A stretch of DNA of 64,000 nucleotides, taken from positions 735,756 to 799,755 of the forward strand of contig NZ_RBID01000011.1 in assembly GCF_003633895.1 (NCBI RefSeq), read 5' to 3'. The notes under the pieces are model-generated. The model was not told the DNA's origin. It did not search any database and worked only from the letters and a program-made list of their open reading frames with translations. The first letter of the stretch is position 1; every line of letters starts with the position of its first letter. The DNA comes from Vogesella indigofera. GTDB taxonomy: Bacteria; Pseudomonadota; Gammaproteobacteria; Burkholderiales; Chromobacteriaceae. Below, one piece after another: positions 9,944 to 17,992 of the stretch. The position numbers and the translations under genes were made by a program.

Positions 9944-10123
9944 AATATGATGCTTTTGGCGTAGCCGGCGGGATGAAGGGGGGAGTGGCGGTCGGAACAA
10001 GGCGCGATCCGGCCGCAGTGCATCTCGGCCGGATCGGTCCGCATTCTGGCGTAGCCAGCCAGTGGCAAGCACCATGACCGGGTGGACAATGGCGGCATTC
10101 GTCAGCCAGCACAGGAGAGCAAC

Positions 10124-10444
10124 ATGAACACGCAGCACATCCGCCCCGCCGGTTTCACCGCCGAGCGCGCCTGGGGGGCGCGCACCATCGCCTGCATGAA
10201 CGGCATCAGTACCCGCCTGCACTGGACCGACCAGCCCTACCGCTGGCACATCAACGACGGCGAGGAAGTGTTCGTGCTGCTGGACGGTGCGGTGGACATG
10301 CATGTGCGCGACGCGGACGGCCGCGTGCGGGTGATCGCGCTGCAGTGCGGCGACATCTTCTACGCCGGCGCCGGCTGCGAGCACGTCGCCCATCCGCACG
10401 GCGAGGCGCGCATTCTGGTGATCGAACAGGAAGGCAGTATCTAG
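10124..10444 (+). CDS. Small cupin-domain protein
   Basis: A 106-residue single-domain cupin. Conserved stretches include WHINDGEEVFVLLDGAVDMHVRD (motif 1 with two His and Glu) and GDIFYAGAGCEHVAHPHGEARILVI (motif 2 with His). Such proteins bind a divalent metal and may act as small enzymes or sensors. AGGAG lies upstream of the ATG. It is monocistronic and convergent with the globin gene. Substrate is unknown. Confidence 0.85.
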   Translation: MNTQHIRPAGFTAERAWGARTIACMNGISTRLHWTDQPYRWHINDGEEVFVLLDGAVDMHVRDADGRVRVIALQCGDIFYAGAGCEHVAHPHGEARILVIEQEGSI

Positions 10445-10518
10445 CCGCGTCGGCGTGGTGGGGTCCGGGTTTGGCACCGAACCGCCACGCTCATGCGGCC
10501 GGCACGGCGCCGGGCCGG

Positions 10519-10542
10519 CTTGCGGCCAACGTTGACCGCAAG
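10519..10542. repeat. Near-perfect 24-bp palindrome of the CGTT motif variant
   Basis: CTTGCGGCCAAC followed by GTTGACCGCAAG, with one mismatched pair. It contains the CGTT variant of the dispersed motif (10522-10533) and lies between the convergent cupin and globin genes, where it could act as a bidirectional hairpin. Confidence 0.7.
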
Positions 10543-10573
10543 ACCGTTTCAGTCACCGGATTCAGTCGCCGGT

Positions 10574-10945
10574 TTAATCCAGTGGCGTGTTCATCAGCGC
10601 GATCGATTGCCCGATCATGCGCGCCTTGCGCAGCCACTCGTCGGCGTCGGGCGAGGCGACATGGCGGCGCACGATGGGCTCGAACAGCGCCAGCCATTCG
10701 TCGACCAGCGCCGGGGTGACGCCGATGTCGAGATGCTTGCGCGCCACGTTGTACTGGGTGTCGAGGTAGGCGTCGCCGCCGAGCAGCGTCCACCAGAAGT
10801 GGCCGATGTGCGCCTCGTGCTGCGGCCAGTCGTGCACCACCGCGAAGATCGGCGCCAGCTGCGGATGGACGCGGATCTGCGCGTAAAACTGGCGGCTGAC
10901 GGTGTCGATCACCTCGCGGCCGAGGCGCTGGGCGATGCTGCTCAT
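10574..10945 (-). CDS. Truncated hemoglobin (group III-like)
   Basis: A 123-residue globin. It has an FYAQIRVHPQLAPIF start and the proximal-His stretch NVARKHLDIG, and its length fits truncated hemoglobins; the closest pattern is group III (Ctb-like). These bind oxygen or nitric oxide, and some detoxify NO. Its ATG overlaps the stop of the ferredoxin-NADP reductase gene as ATGA, so an electron donor and a globin are made together, a split arrangement functionally reminiscent of a flavohemoglobin. The functional link is inference. Confidence 0.85.
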   Translation of the reverse strand: MSSIAQRLGREVIDTVSRQFYAQIRVHPQLAPIFAVVHDWPQHEAHIGHFWWTLLGGDAYLDTQYNVARKHLDIGVTPALVDEWLALFEPIVRRHVASPDADEWLRKARMIGQSIALMNTPLD

Positions 10946-11700
10946 GGCGTCGCCTTCTGCCAGTAATTCTCGAACAGCATGTTGCCGCTCAGGCCGCGGC
11001 GGCACGGGGTAAAACCGCGCTCGTTGAGCAGCGCGCGCATGTCGGCGGTGAAATCGGGGTTGCCGCACACCATCACCCGGTCGCGCTGCGGATCGAGCGG
11101 CGTCATCGCCAGGTGCTGCTCCAGCGCGCCGCTGTGCAACAGCGTCGGGATGCGCTCGCGCAGGCCGCCGACCACCTCGCCGCGCGTCACCACCGGCACG
11201 TAGTGGCAGTGCGCGTGTTGCGCCGCCCAGGCGCGGCATTCGGCGTCGTAGGCCAGGTCTGCCGCCTCGCGCACGCTGCACACCAGGTTGACGCGGGCAA
11301 AGCGCTGCAGCACGCCCTGCTGCCGCAGCATCGACAGATAGGGGCCGATGCCGGTGCCGGTGGCCAGCAGCCACAGCACCTCGCCGTCGGCCAGACTGTC
11401 GGCCAGGAAGAAGCCCATCGCCGCCTTTGCCATCAGCACCGTGTCGCCCGGCTGCAGCGCGCCCAGATGCGGCGACAGCGCGCCGCCGGGGATGACGGTA
11501 AAAAAGTATTCCAGCCACGGCTCGTGCGGCGCCGACACGATGGAATAGGCGCGCCACACCGGCTCGGCCAGTGCCGGCACCGACAGCCGCGCGTAATGTC
11601 CGGCCTGGAAGGCAAAGCCTTCCGGCTTGCGGGTCAGCAGGGTGACGCCGCGCGCGGAGCAGTGCTGCACGCGGATCACTTCCGTTTCTACGATGTTCAT
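10942..11700 (-). CDS. fpr: Ferredoxin-NADP reductase
   Basis: A 252-residue FAD-dependent reductase. FAD motif RAYSIVSAP is at about 50-58, the NADP-binding stretch LLATGTGIGPYLSML at about 111-125, and the C-terminal aromatic FENYWQKATP is typical of bacterial Fpr. It moves electrons between NADPH and ferredoxin or flavodoxin. It is the first gene of a two-gene operon with the truncated globin (4-nt overlap). An NsrR-like dyad lies about 30 bp before its ATG. Confidence 0.92.
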   Translation of the reverse strand: MNIVETEVIRVQHCSARGVTLLTRKPEGFAFQAGHYARLSVPALAEPVWRAYSIVSAPHEPWLEYFFTVIPGGALSPHLGALQPGDTVLMAKAAMGFFLADSLADGEVLWLLATGTGIGPYLSMLRQQGVLQRFARVNLVCSVREAADLAYDAECRAWAAQHAHCHYVPVVTRGEVVGGLRERIPTLLHSGALEQHLAMTPLDPQRDRVMVCGNPDFTADMRALLNERGFTPCRRGLSGNMLFENYWQKATP

Positions 11701-11729
11701 CTTGTTTTCCCGTCACGGCCGGCTAATTG

Positions 11730-11752
11730 AAGATGTTTAAAATATACACTTT
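11730..11752 (-). promoter_or_regulatory. NsrR-like nitric-oxide-responsive operator
   Basis: An AT-rich imperfect dyad in GC-rich surroundings, beginning AAAGTGTATAT and ending AAACATCTT on the minus strand. By eye about 18 of 23 positions fit the published NsrR pattern AANATGYATTT-N-AAATRCATNTT. It is placed to repress the fpr-globin operon. Confidence 0.45.
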
Positions 11753-11821
11753 AACCATCACAATAAAAACGCTGACACGAGCAGGGACAAGCCGCCCGCC
11801 CCGCTTGTTGCCGGCAGCAAA

Positions 11822-11843
11822 ACGCCCCGCGCAGGCGGGGCGT
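11822..11843 (-). terminator. Terminator on the minus strand
   Basis: ACGCCCCGC and GCGGGGCGT form a 9-bp stem with a 4-nt loop. On the minus strand TTTT follows. It would end transcription of the PF10136 gene after reading through the adjacent 145-bp repeat. Confidence 0.65.
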
Positions 11844-11875
11844 GACGGCAAACGCGGCATCAACCGAACGGTTCA

Positions 11876-12020
11876 GAGCCTGTTCACGATCTCGCACGCT
11901 CACGCGAGACAAGGCGAAAACGGCTGAAGAAGCGGCGTTGAGCTGGATATAAATCAAGCATGTCGAAGGCGTACTCACCGTGTAACGTTTCACGAAGCGC
12001 AGCAGATCGTGGACTGGCTC
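11876..12020 (-). repeat. 145-bp repeat with terminal inverted repeats (copy A)
   Basis: Ends are GAGCCTGTTCACGATCT (11876-11892) and the complement of GAGCCAGTCCACGATCT (12004-12020), a 17-bp terminal inverted repeat with two mismatches. It directly abuts the stop codon of the PF10136 gene at 12021. It shares its ends and an internal AGACAAGGCG-like block with copy B at 16729-16878. No transposase is inside, so it looks like a MITE or a structured 3' UTR element. Confidence 0.75.
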
Positions 12021-14027
12021 TCAGACCGGCGGCGTGGCCTCCTCCGGTTCTTCCGCCCGTTCGCGCGGCGGAATGAAGAACGCCTTCGGCCCGCGCAGGA
12101 AGCGCTTGAACACCGCCGGCAGCAGCGGCAAGGCGTCGCTGCCGCGCAACTTGCGCGAGCGCAGCGCCACCCACAGCGCCAGGCTGAAGCTGACCAGCAG
12201 GTTGGTCATGCCGATCAGCGCCACCCCGACCACCGACCACAGCACCGTCGCGAGCGGCAGCGCGTAGTCGTAGGTGACTGCGGCGTAGGACAGATAGGCC
12301 GAGGAGAAGGTGATGTGGCGGATGTCCAGCGGCAGGCCAAGCAGAAAGCCGATGGTGCCGGTGACGCCGAGGAACATGCCGAAGTAGAAATTGCCGGCCA
12401 AGCCGCCGAGGTTGTGCTCGACATAGTGGGCAAAGCGGCGGGTGCGTACCTCGCCCAGCAGCCGGTTCAGCCACGGCACCGCGGCCAGCCGCTGCGGGAT
12501 CTGGCGGTAAATCGCCTTGTTGTCGTAGTAGCCGGCGATCAGGCCGGACAGGAACAGGTACACACCGGCAATGGCGGCGTGGAACAGCGCCAGGCTGGAC
12601 AGCGGATGCAGGTCCTGCAGCAGGTGCGCCGCCTTGCCCTGGTCGATCACCGGTGTGCCGGCCAGCCACAGCCAGGACTCGGCGATCGCCCACGCCACCG
12701 GGATGGCCAGCAGCACGTTGCCGAGAATGGCCACGAACTGGGTGCGCATCACCTTCACCACCAGCTCGGCCAGTTCGGCCATGTCGGCCTTGCCGCCGGC
12801 CTCGTGGATGGCGGCGGCGATGCGTGCCGCCGTCATCGCCGGCTGCTTGGTGGCGATGGTGAAGTGCAGCACGTGCACCAGCATGAAACCCAGCGAGTAG
12901 TTGAGACCGAAGGCCAGCGCCTCCCAGATCAGCGGCAGGTGCAGCGTGGCGATCAGCAGCTTGAACAGCGCCATGAAGCCGACGATGACGCCGGCGCCCA
13001 TCGCCGCCTTGCCCATCGCCAGCCACTGGCTGCGGTTTTCCGCGATGTAGTGCTCGCCGTGGCGGCCGGCGTGTTCGGTGACCTGCCGCGCCAGCAGCTC
13101 GGTATTGCTGGCGAACACGTCGCGCAGGCTGTACTTGCGGTTTTCCGCGCGCACCAACTCGGCCAAGAGGTGAAACAGCGTGGCGTCGCGCGCCGGGCTG
13201 CGCTCCGGGTCCAGCAGTGCCAGCAGCGTGCGCAGGCGCTGGATGTGCTGGCGCAGGCGGGTGACGTGGTAGGTCAGGCTCACCGACACGCCACGGTTGG
13301 CCGCCGCCTTGCGCAGGCGGGCGATCACGTCCTCGCACTGCTCCAGCAGCACCAGCATCTGGCGGTCGTCCTCGTCGGGGCAGGTCTCGTCCACCATCGC
13401 CGCGCGCGCCGATTCGACATAGCGCTGCGCCTCGGCGGACAGGTGCAGGAACGGCGACTCGAAGCGCTCGATGTCGGGATAGGTCTTCACCAGCTCCGGC
13501 TCCAGCCCGATGGCGGTAATGCGCGCCGTCAGCACCTGCACCGCCTCCAGCAGCTGCAGCCGTGTCGGGTTGGCGACTATCTGCCGCTCCTCGTCCCACG
13601 CCAGCGCCTGCCACAGCTCCTGCCACACTTCCTGCGACAGCGCGGCCACCCAGCGGTAGTCCTCGCGCTGGCAGAAGATCACGCCGAACTGGTCGGCCAG
13701 GTGGGCGCCTGAGCGTGCCGGCGGCAGCAGGCGCTCGCCGATGCGACGGCGCAGCGCCTGGGAAAAGGTCTCGTTGGACAGCGTGCCGGTATCGGTATAC
13801 AGCTGCACCTGGCGGGTGGAGCCGAGCAGGTCGATCAGCGCCTGGCGCAGACCGGCGCGGTAGCTGGCGTGGCGCGACAGCAGATAGGTCAGCGCGCGTA
13901 GATTGCTGGTGGCCTGCACGAAATCGCCGGCGTCTTCGGGGCGGACCTGCGCCACCAGCCGCGCCAGATACGGTACCGGCGGGGCATCACTGTGGCGGTT
14001 GGCCAATTGGGAAAGTATTTGATCCAT
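12021..14027 (-). CDS. PF10136-family membrane protein (annotated site-specific recombinase)
   Basis: A 668-residue protein matching the family usually named site-specific recombinase (Gcr, PF10136). Residues 1-330 are a soluble, Arg/Leu-rich helical domain. From about 335 on there are at least five strong membrane segments (for example VIVGFMALFKLLIATLHL, NVLLAIPVAWAIA and MFLGVTGTIGFLLGL). No tyrosine- or serine-recombinase catalytic signature is visible, so the family name is probably misleading and an envelope role is more likely. It ends exactly where the 145-bp repeat begins. Confidence 0.75.
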   Translation of the reverse strand: MDQILSQLANRHSDAPPVPYLARLVAQVRPEDAGDFVQATSNLRALTYLLSRHASYRAGLRQALIDLLGSTRQVQLYTDTGTLSNETFSQALRRRIGERLLPPARSGAHLADQFGVIFCQREDYRWVAALSQEVWQELWQALAWDEERQIVANPTRLQLLEAVQVLTARITAIGLEPELVKTYPDIERFESPFLHLSAEAQRYVESARAAMVDETCPDEDDRQMLVLLEQCEDVIARLRKAAANRGVSVSLTYHVTRLRQHIQRLRTLLALLDPERSPARDATLFHLLAELVRAENRKYSLRDVFASNTELLARQVTEHAGRHGEHYIAENRSQWLAMGKAAMGAGVIVGFMALFKLLIATLHLPLIWEALAFGLNYSLGFMLVHVLHFTIATKQPAMTAARIAAAIHEAGGKADMAELAELVVKVMRTQFVAILGNVLLAIPVAWAIAESWLWLAGTPVIDQGKAAHLLQDLHPLSSLALFHAAIAGVYLFLSGLIAGYYDNKAIYRQIPQRLAAVPWLNRLLGEVRTRRFAHYVEHNLGGLAGNFYFGMFLGVTGTIGFLLGLPLDIRHITFSSAYLSYAAVTYDYALPLATVLWSVVGVALIGMTNLLVSFSLALWVALRSRKLRGSDALPLLPAVFKRFLRGPKAFFIPPRERAEEPEEATPPV

Positions 14028-14280
14028 AAGTCATCCGTTGGACAGTTTGCGTCACGTTTGACACGTTGCGATGGGAGGGTGCCGCGGCGGGCAATGGCGG
14101 CACGAACTGCAGGGTATAACAGCGTCTGACCGCGCGTCGCGTCAAAAAATTCCAGCAGGATAGCGGCCCGCCCGCTAGGAACGCCAATCAAAATCAGGAT
14201 TTTTTATTTTTAATCAATCACATAGTGCGGCACAACATTTTTTGCAATGCAGCAACAATCGCTCCCCGCCTCCATCAGGC

Positions 14281-15198
14281 TCAAGCCAGCGCCTCGGCCA
14301 GCGCGGCGGTGGCGTGCGTCAGCTCGGCGACCACCGCATCGGCAAAGGCACCGGTCAGCGGCGTAGCCGGGCGGAACTCCGGCAGCACCAGGCTGACGCG
14401 GAACGGCACCGACACCGCGAAGCGGCGCAGCTGCACCCCCTGCCCGGCCAGCGACAAGGCGGTCAGCGGGTTGACGATGGCCACCCCCAGCCCAGCGGCC
14501 ACCATCGCGCACACCGCCACCGCGCTGTGCGTCTCCAGCAGCATCTGTCGCGCCACGCCGGCATCGGCAAACACGCGATCCAGCTGCACGCGGTAGGGAT
14601 CGTCCGGCGACAGGCTGACAAAGGCCTGGCCGGCAAAATCCTGCGGCGCCAGCACCGTGCGCGCCAGCAGCGGATGGCCGTCCGGCAGCACGCACACCTC
14701 GTCGGCCAGCCATTGCGCCTGCAGCCGGGTGCCCGGCGGCGCGGCCTCGTGCTCGGTCAGCCCCAGATCGTAGCGCTGCGCCGACAGCCACTCCTCCAGC
14801 AGCGGCGACTCCTGCGGCGTGATGGCGATGCCGACGCCGTGGTGGCCAGCGGCAAAGCGGCGGCACACCGCCGGCAGCAGCGCGTGGGCGAACGCCGGCA
14901 GGCACAGCAGCGACAGCTGCCCGCGATCCTGGCGCCCAAGGTTGGCCGCCACGCCGGCGATGCGCTCCAGCCCGATATAGGAGCGCTGCACCTCGTCGAA
15001 CAACGCCAGCGCCGGTGCCGTCGGCTGCAGCCGGCCACGCTGGCGCTCGAACAGCGCAAAGCCCAGCAGCTGCTCCAGCCGTGCCAGCTCGCGGCTGACC
15101 GTCGGCTGCGAGGTGTACAGCAGGCTGGCGGCGCCGGTGACGCTGCCGCTGGTCATCACCGCGCGGAACACTTCGATGTGACGGTGGCTGATGCTCAC
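14281..15198 (-). CDS. lysR: LysR, activator of lysA
   Basis: A LysR-type regulator of about 305 residues with N-terminal winged helix (HRHIEVFRAVMTSGSVTGAA, TSQPTVSRELARLE) very like E. coli LysR, then a substrate-binding domain for co-inducer. It is divergent from lysA, exactly the E. coli arrangement, where LysR activates lysA in response to diaminopimelate and lysine. GTG at 15198 is preferred (GGAG 7 nt upstream); an ATG at 15210 lacks a ribosome site. The gene carries one copy of the dispersed 12-mer at 14938-14949. Confidence 0.88.
   Translation of the reverse strand: MSISHRHIEVFRAVMTSGSVTGAASLLYTSQPTVSRELARLEQLLGFALFERQRGRLQPTAPALALFDEVQRSYIGLERIAGVAANLGRQDRGQLSLLCLPAFAHALLPAVCRRFAAGHHGVGIAITPQESPLLEEWLSAQRYDLGLTEHEAAPPGTRLQAQWLADEVCVLPDGHPLLARTVLAPQDFAGQAFVSLSPDDPYRVQLDRVFADAGVARQMLLETHSAVAVCAMVAAGLGVAIVNPLTALSLAGQGVQLRRFAVSVPFRVSLVLPEFRPATPLTGAFADAVVAELTHATAALAEALA
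14938..14949 (-). repeat. Dispersed 12-mer copy inside lysR
   Basis: Exact copy on the minus strand within the lysR reading frame. Confidence 0.7.
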
Positions 15199-15325
15199 GG
15201 CACACTCCATATCAAAAATGAATTACCAGGAAAAATATTAGCATTTTACTGAATCACCCACCAAGAGCATGATGCCGCTAACGGTGGAGCACGCAGCGCG
15301 GCACAGACCGCAATCGTGTTCCCTT

Positions 15326-15337
15326 GCGGCCAACCCT
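15326..15337 (+). repeat. CCCT variant of the dispersed motif in the lysR-lysA gap
   Basis: GCGGCCAACCCT, flanked as TT-12mer-GG. The 291-bp lysR-lysA intergenic region should also hold the LysR operator and two divergent promoters, but I could not fix their positions by eye. Confidence 0.55.
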
Positions 15338-15489
15338 GGCGCAAGCGCAACAGGCCGCCAAAACGCCGACGAGACAGAAGGCACCCTCAGCCTGGCGGGA
15401 CGCACCCGCAGTTTGCCACCGCCAGGCCCCCGATACCGCCGCCCCGCACCGCACGGGCCGGCCACCATGACCACCAAGGACTCACCGAG

Positions 15490-16728
15490 ATGCAGACCCC
15501 CGACACCGCCCGCCTCGCCGCCCTCGCCCAGCACTACGGCACCCCGCTGTGGGTGTACGACGCCGGCACCATCCGCCAGCGCATCGCCGCGCTGCGCCAG
15601 TTCGACACCATTCGTTTTGCGCAGAAGGCGTGCAGCAACACCCACATTCTGCGCCTGATGCGCGAACAGGGGGTGAAGGTGGACGCGGTGTCGCGCGGCG
15701 AGATCCTGCGCGCGCTGGCCGCCGGCTATGACGCCGCCGGCGAGCCGTCCGGCATCGTGTTCACCGCCGACCTGATCGACCGCGACACGCTGGCGACGGT
15801 GACCGAGCACCGCATCCCGGTCAACGCCGGCTCCATCGACATGCTGCACCAGCTCGGCGCCGCGTCCCCAGGCCACCGCGTGTGGCTGCGCATCAACCCC
15901 GGCTTCGGCCACGGCCACAGCAACAAGACCAATACCGGCGGCGAGCACAGCAAGCACGGCATCTGGCACAGCGACCTGCCGGCGGCACTGGACGCGATCC
16001 GCCAGCACGGCCTCAACCTGGTCGGCCTGCACATGCACATCGGCTCCGGCGTCGACTACAGCCACCTGCAGCAGGTGTGCGGCACCATGGTCGAGCTGGT
16101 GCAACAGGTGAAAGCCCACGGCCACGACCTGCACGCCATTTCCGCCGGCGGCGGGCTGTCCATCCCTTACCGCGACGGCGACGCCAGCATCGACACCGCG
16201 CACTACTTCACACTGTGGGATACCGCGCGCCAGCAAGCCGCCGCCGTGATCGGCCATCCGCTGGCACTGGAGATCGAACCCGGCCGCTACCTGGTGGCCG
16301 AGTCCGGCAACCTGCTGGCCGAGGTACGCGCCGCCAAGGACGCCGGCAGCAACCACTTCGTGCTGGTCGACGCCGGCTTCAACGAGCTGATGCGGCCGTC
16401 GATGTACGGCAGCTACCACCACATCACCGTAGTGCCGCAGGACGGCGTGCAGAAGCCGGAAAAGGACACCGTGGTCGGTGGCCCGCTGTGCGAATCCGGC
16501 GACGTGTTCACCCAGGGCGACGGCGGCGTGGTACTGCCGCGCAGCCTGCCGGCCGCCAACGTCGGCGACCTGCTGGTGTTCCACGACACCGGCGCCTACG
16601 GTGCGTCGATGTCCAGCAACTACAACACTCGCCCGCTGATCGCCGAGGTTCTGGTGGATGGCGAGTCCGACCGCCTGATCCGCCGCCGCCAGACGGTAGA
16701 AGAGCTGCTGGCGCTGGAACAGCTGTAA
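15490..16728 (+). CDS. lysA: Diaminopimelate decarboxylase
   Basis: A 412-residue PLP enzyme (fold III) that converts meso-diaminopimelate to L-lysine, the last step of lysine synthesis. PLP lysine is Lys46 in RFAQKACSN; HMHIGSGVDY, GGGLSIPY and EPGRYLVAESG contact the cofactor, and GPLCESGDVF holds the active-site Cys. Length is close to E. coli LysA (420). AAGGA lies 9 nt before the ATG. Divergent lysR is the likely activator. Its TAA is followed at once by copy B of the 150-bp repeat. Confidence 0.96.
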   Translation: MQTPDTARLAALAQHYGTPLWVYDAGTIRQRIAALRQFDTIRFAQKACSNTHILRLMREQGVKVDAVSRGEILRALAAGYDAAGEPSGIVFTADLIDRDTLATVTEHRIPVNAGSIDMLHQLGAASPGHRVWLRINPGFGHGHSNKTNTGGEHSKHGIWHSDLPAALDAIRQHGLNLVGLHMHIGSGVDYSHLQQVCGTMVELVQQVKAHGHDLHAISAGGGLSIPYRDGDASIDTAHYFTLWDTARQQAAAVIGHPLALEIEPGRYLVAESGNLLAEVRAAKDAGSNHFVLVDAGFNELMRPSMYGSYHHITVVPQDGVQKPEKDTVVGGPLCESGDVFTQGDGGVVLPRSLPAANVGDLLVFHDTGAYGASMSSNYNTRPLIAEVLVDGESDRLIRRRQTVEELLALEQL

Positions 16729-16878
16729 GAACCTGCTCACGCACTGCTACGCCCCGATATCAATCGGCATCCTGCGTTGGAATGGGTCAAAACAGGCGTA
16801 CTGATATCAACATCAACAACGCTTTTTTGACCGATTCCGCCTTGTCTGACTTCGGCTCGCGAGAGCGTGAACACGTTC
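16729..16878 (+). repeat. 150-bp repeat with terminal inverted repeats (copy B)
   Basis: Begins GAACCTGCTCACGC directly after the lysA stop and ends with the complement of GAACGTGTTCACGC (14 bp, two mismatches). Inside, the complement reads AGACAAGGCGGAATCGG, matching AGACAAGGCGAAAACGG in copy A. The same end of the element touches the gene stop in both copies. Confidence 0.75.
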
Positions 16879-16895
16879 CAGGCACCGCATCAAGC

Positions 16896-16933
16896 AAAAA
16901 AGGTTGGCCGCATCGCTGCGGCCAACCTTTTTT
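16896..16933. terminator. Bidirectional terminator built from paired 12-mers
   Basis: AAAAAAGGTTGGCCGCA and its exact complement form a 17-bp stem around TCGC. A-run on one side and T-run on the other make it a terminator in both directions, between convergent lysA and selD. It contains exact 12-mers at 16900-16911 and 16918-16929. Confidence 0.92.
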
Positions 16934-16951
16934 CATGCCTGCGCCGATGGC

Positions 16952-17992
16952 TCAGCGCACGTGGATCTTCGCCTCGCCCTGCTGCAGGCTGCCGATGACG
17001 CTGGCGTAGCCGAAGCCGGCGGCATGGAACTGCGCCAGCACGCTGTCGGCCGCTTCCGGCGCGACCGCCACCAGCAGGCCGCCGCTGGTCTGCGCATCGG
17101 CCAGCACCCGCAGCTGCCACTCGGCCACGCTGGCGGCGCAGTGCACGTCCTCGCCGAAGCTGGCCAGGTTGCGCTCGATGGCGCCGGGGCCGTAGCCTTT
17201 TTCCGCCCACGCCTGCGCCTCGCGGATCACCGGCACCTGCGCCATGTCCAGATGCGCGGCCAGTTGCGAGCCGCGGCAGATTTCCAGCAGGTGGCCGAGC
17301 AGGCCGAAGCCGGTGACGTCGGTCAGCGCGTGCGCCTCGGGCATGGCCGCCAGCTGGCTGCCGACCTTGTTCAGCTGCGTGGTGGAGGCGATCAGCGCCT
17401 GATAGCCGGCGTCGTCCAGCTCGCCCTTCTTCATCGCCTGCGCCAGGATGCCGACGCCCAGGCCCTTGCCGAGGATCAGCACGTCGCCGTCTTTTGCATC
17501 GCAGTTGCGCTTGATCTGCTCGGGATGCATCAGCCCCATCACCACCAAGCCGTAGATCGGCTCCGGCGCGTCGATGGAGTGGCCGCCGGCGATGGGGATG
17601 CCGGCTTCGCGGCACACCGATTCGCCGCCCTGCAGGATGTCGCGGATGGTTTCCACCGGCAGCGTGTTCACCGGCATGCCGACGATGGCCAGCGCCATGA
17701 TCGGCGTGGCGCCCATCGCGTAGATGTCGGAGATGGCATTGGTGGCGGCGATGCGGCCGAAATCGCGCGCGTCATCGACGATGGGCAGGAAGAAGTCGGT
17801 GGTCGCCACCAGCGCCTGGCTGTCGTTGAGGCGGTACACCGCCGCGTCGTCGCTGGTTTCGGCGCCGACCAGCAGCTCCGGGTACGGCAACTTGTCGCGG
17901 GCGCCGGACAGGATCGCCTGCAATACCGACGGTGCAATTTTGCAGCCACATCCGCCACCGTGCGACAATTGCGTCAATCTGATTCCTGTCAT
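16952..17992 (-). CDS. selD: Selenophosphate synthase (Cys form)
   Basis: A 346-residue SelD, which makes selenophosphate from selenide and ATP. The N-terminal motif GGGCGCK carries catalytic Cys15 and Lys18 (equivalent to Cys17 and Lys20 of E. coli); it is a Cys, not selenocysteine, enzyme. DVTGFGLLGHL and GGHSIDAPEP are family hallmarks. AGGAAGG lies 8 nt before the ATG. The start codon overlaps that of divergent mnmH by 2 bp, so its leader must lie inside mnmH. Pairing with mnmH suggests the selenium goes into tRNA 2-selenouridine; no selA or selB is in the window. Confidence 0.96.
   Translation of the reverse strand: MTGIRLTQLSHGGGCGCKIAPSVLQAILSGARDKLPYPELLVGAETSDDAAVYRLNDSQALVATTDFFLPIVDDARDFGRIAATNAISDIYAMGATPIMALAIVGMPVNTLPVETIRDILQGGESVCREAGIPIAGGHSIDAPEPIYGLVVMGLMHPEQIKRNCDAKDGDVLILGKGLGVGILAQAMKKGELDDAGYQALIASTTQLNKVGSQLAAMPEAHALTDVTGFGLLGHLLEICRGSQLAAHLDMAQVPVIREAQAWAEKGYGPGAIERNLASFGEDVHCAASVAEWQLRVLADAQTSGGLLVAVAPEAADSVLAQFHAAGFGYASVIGSLQQGEAKIHVR

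Noticed and set aside
13303..13312. Partial matches GGTTGGCCGC, also near 2459, 27642 and 47358.
   Set aside because: They match only 10 of 12 bases and encode ordinary conserved residues in genes; they were not counted as motif copies.
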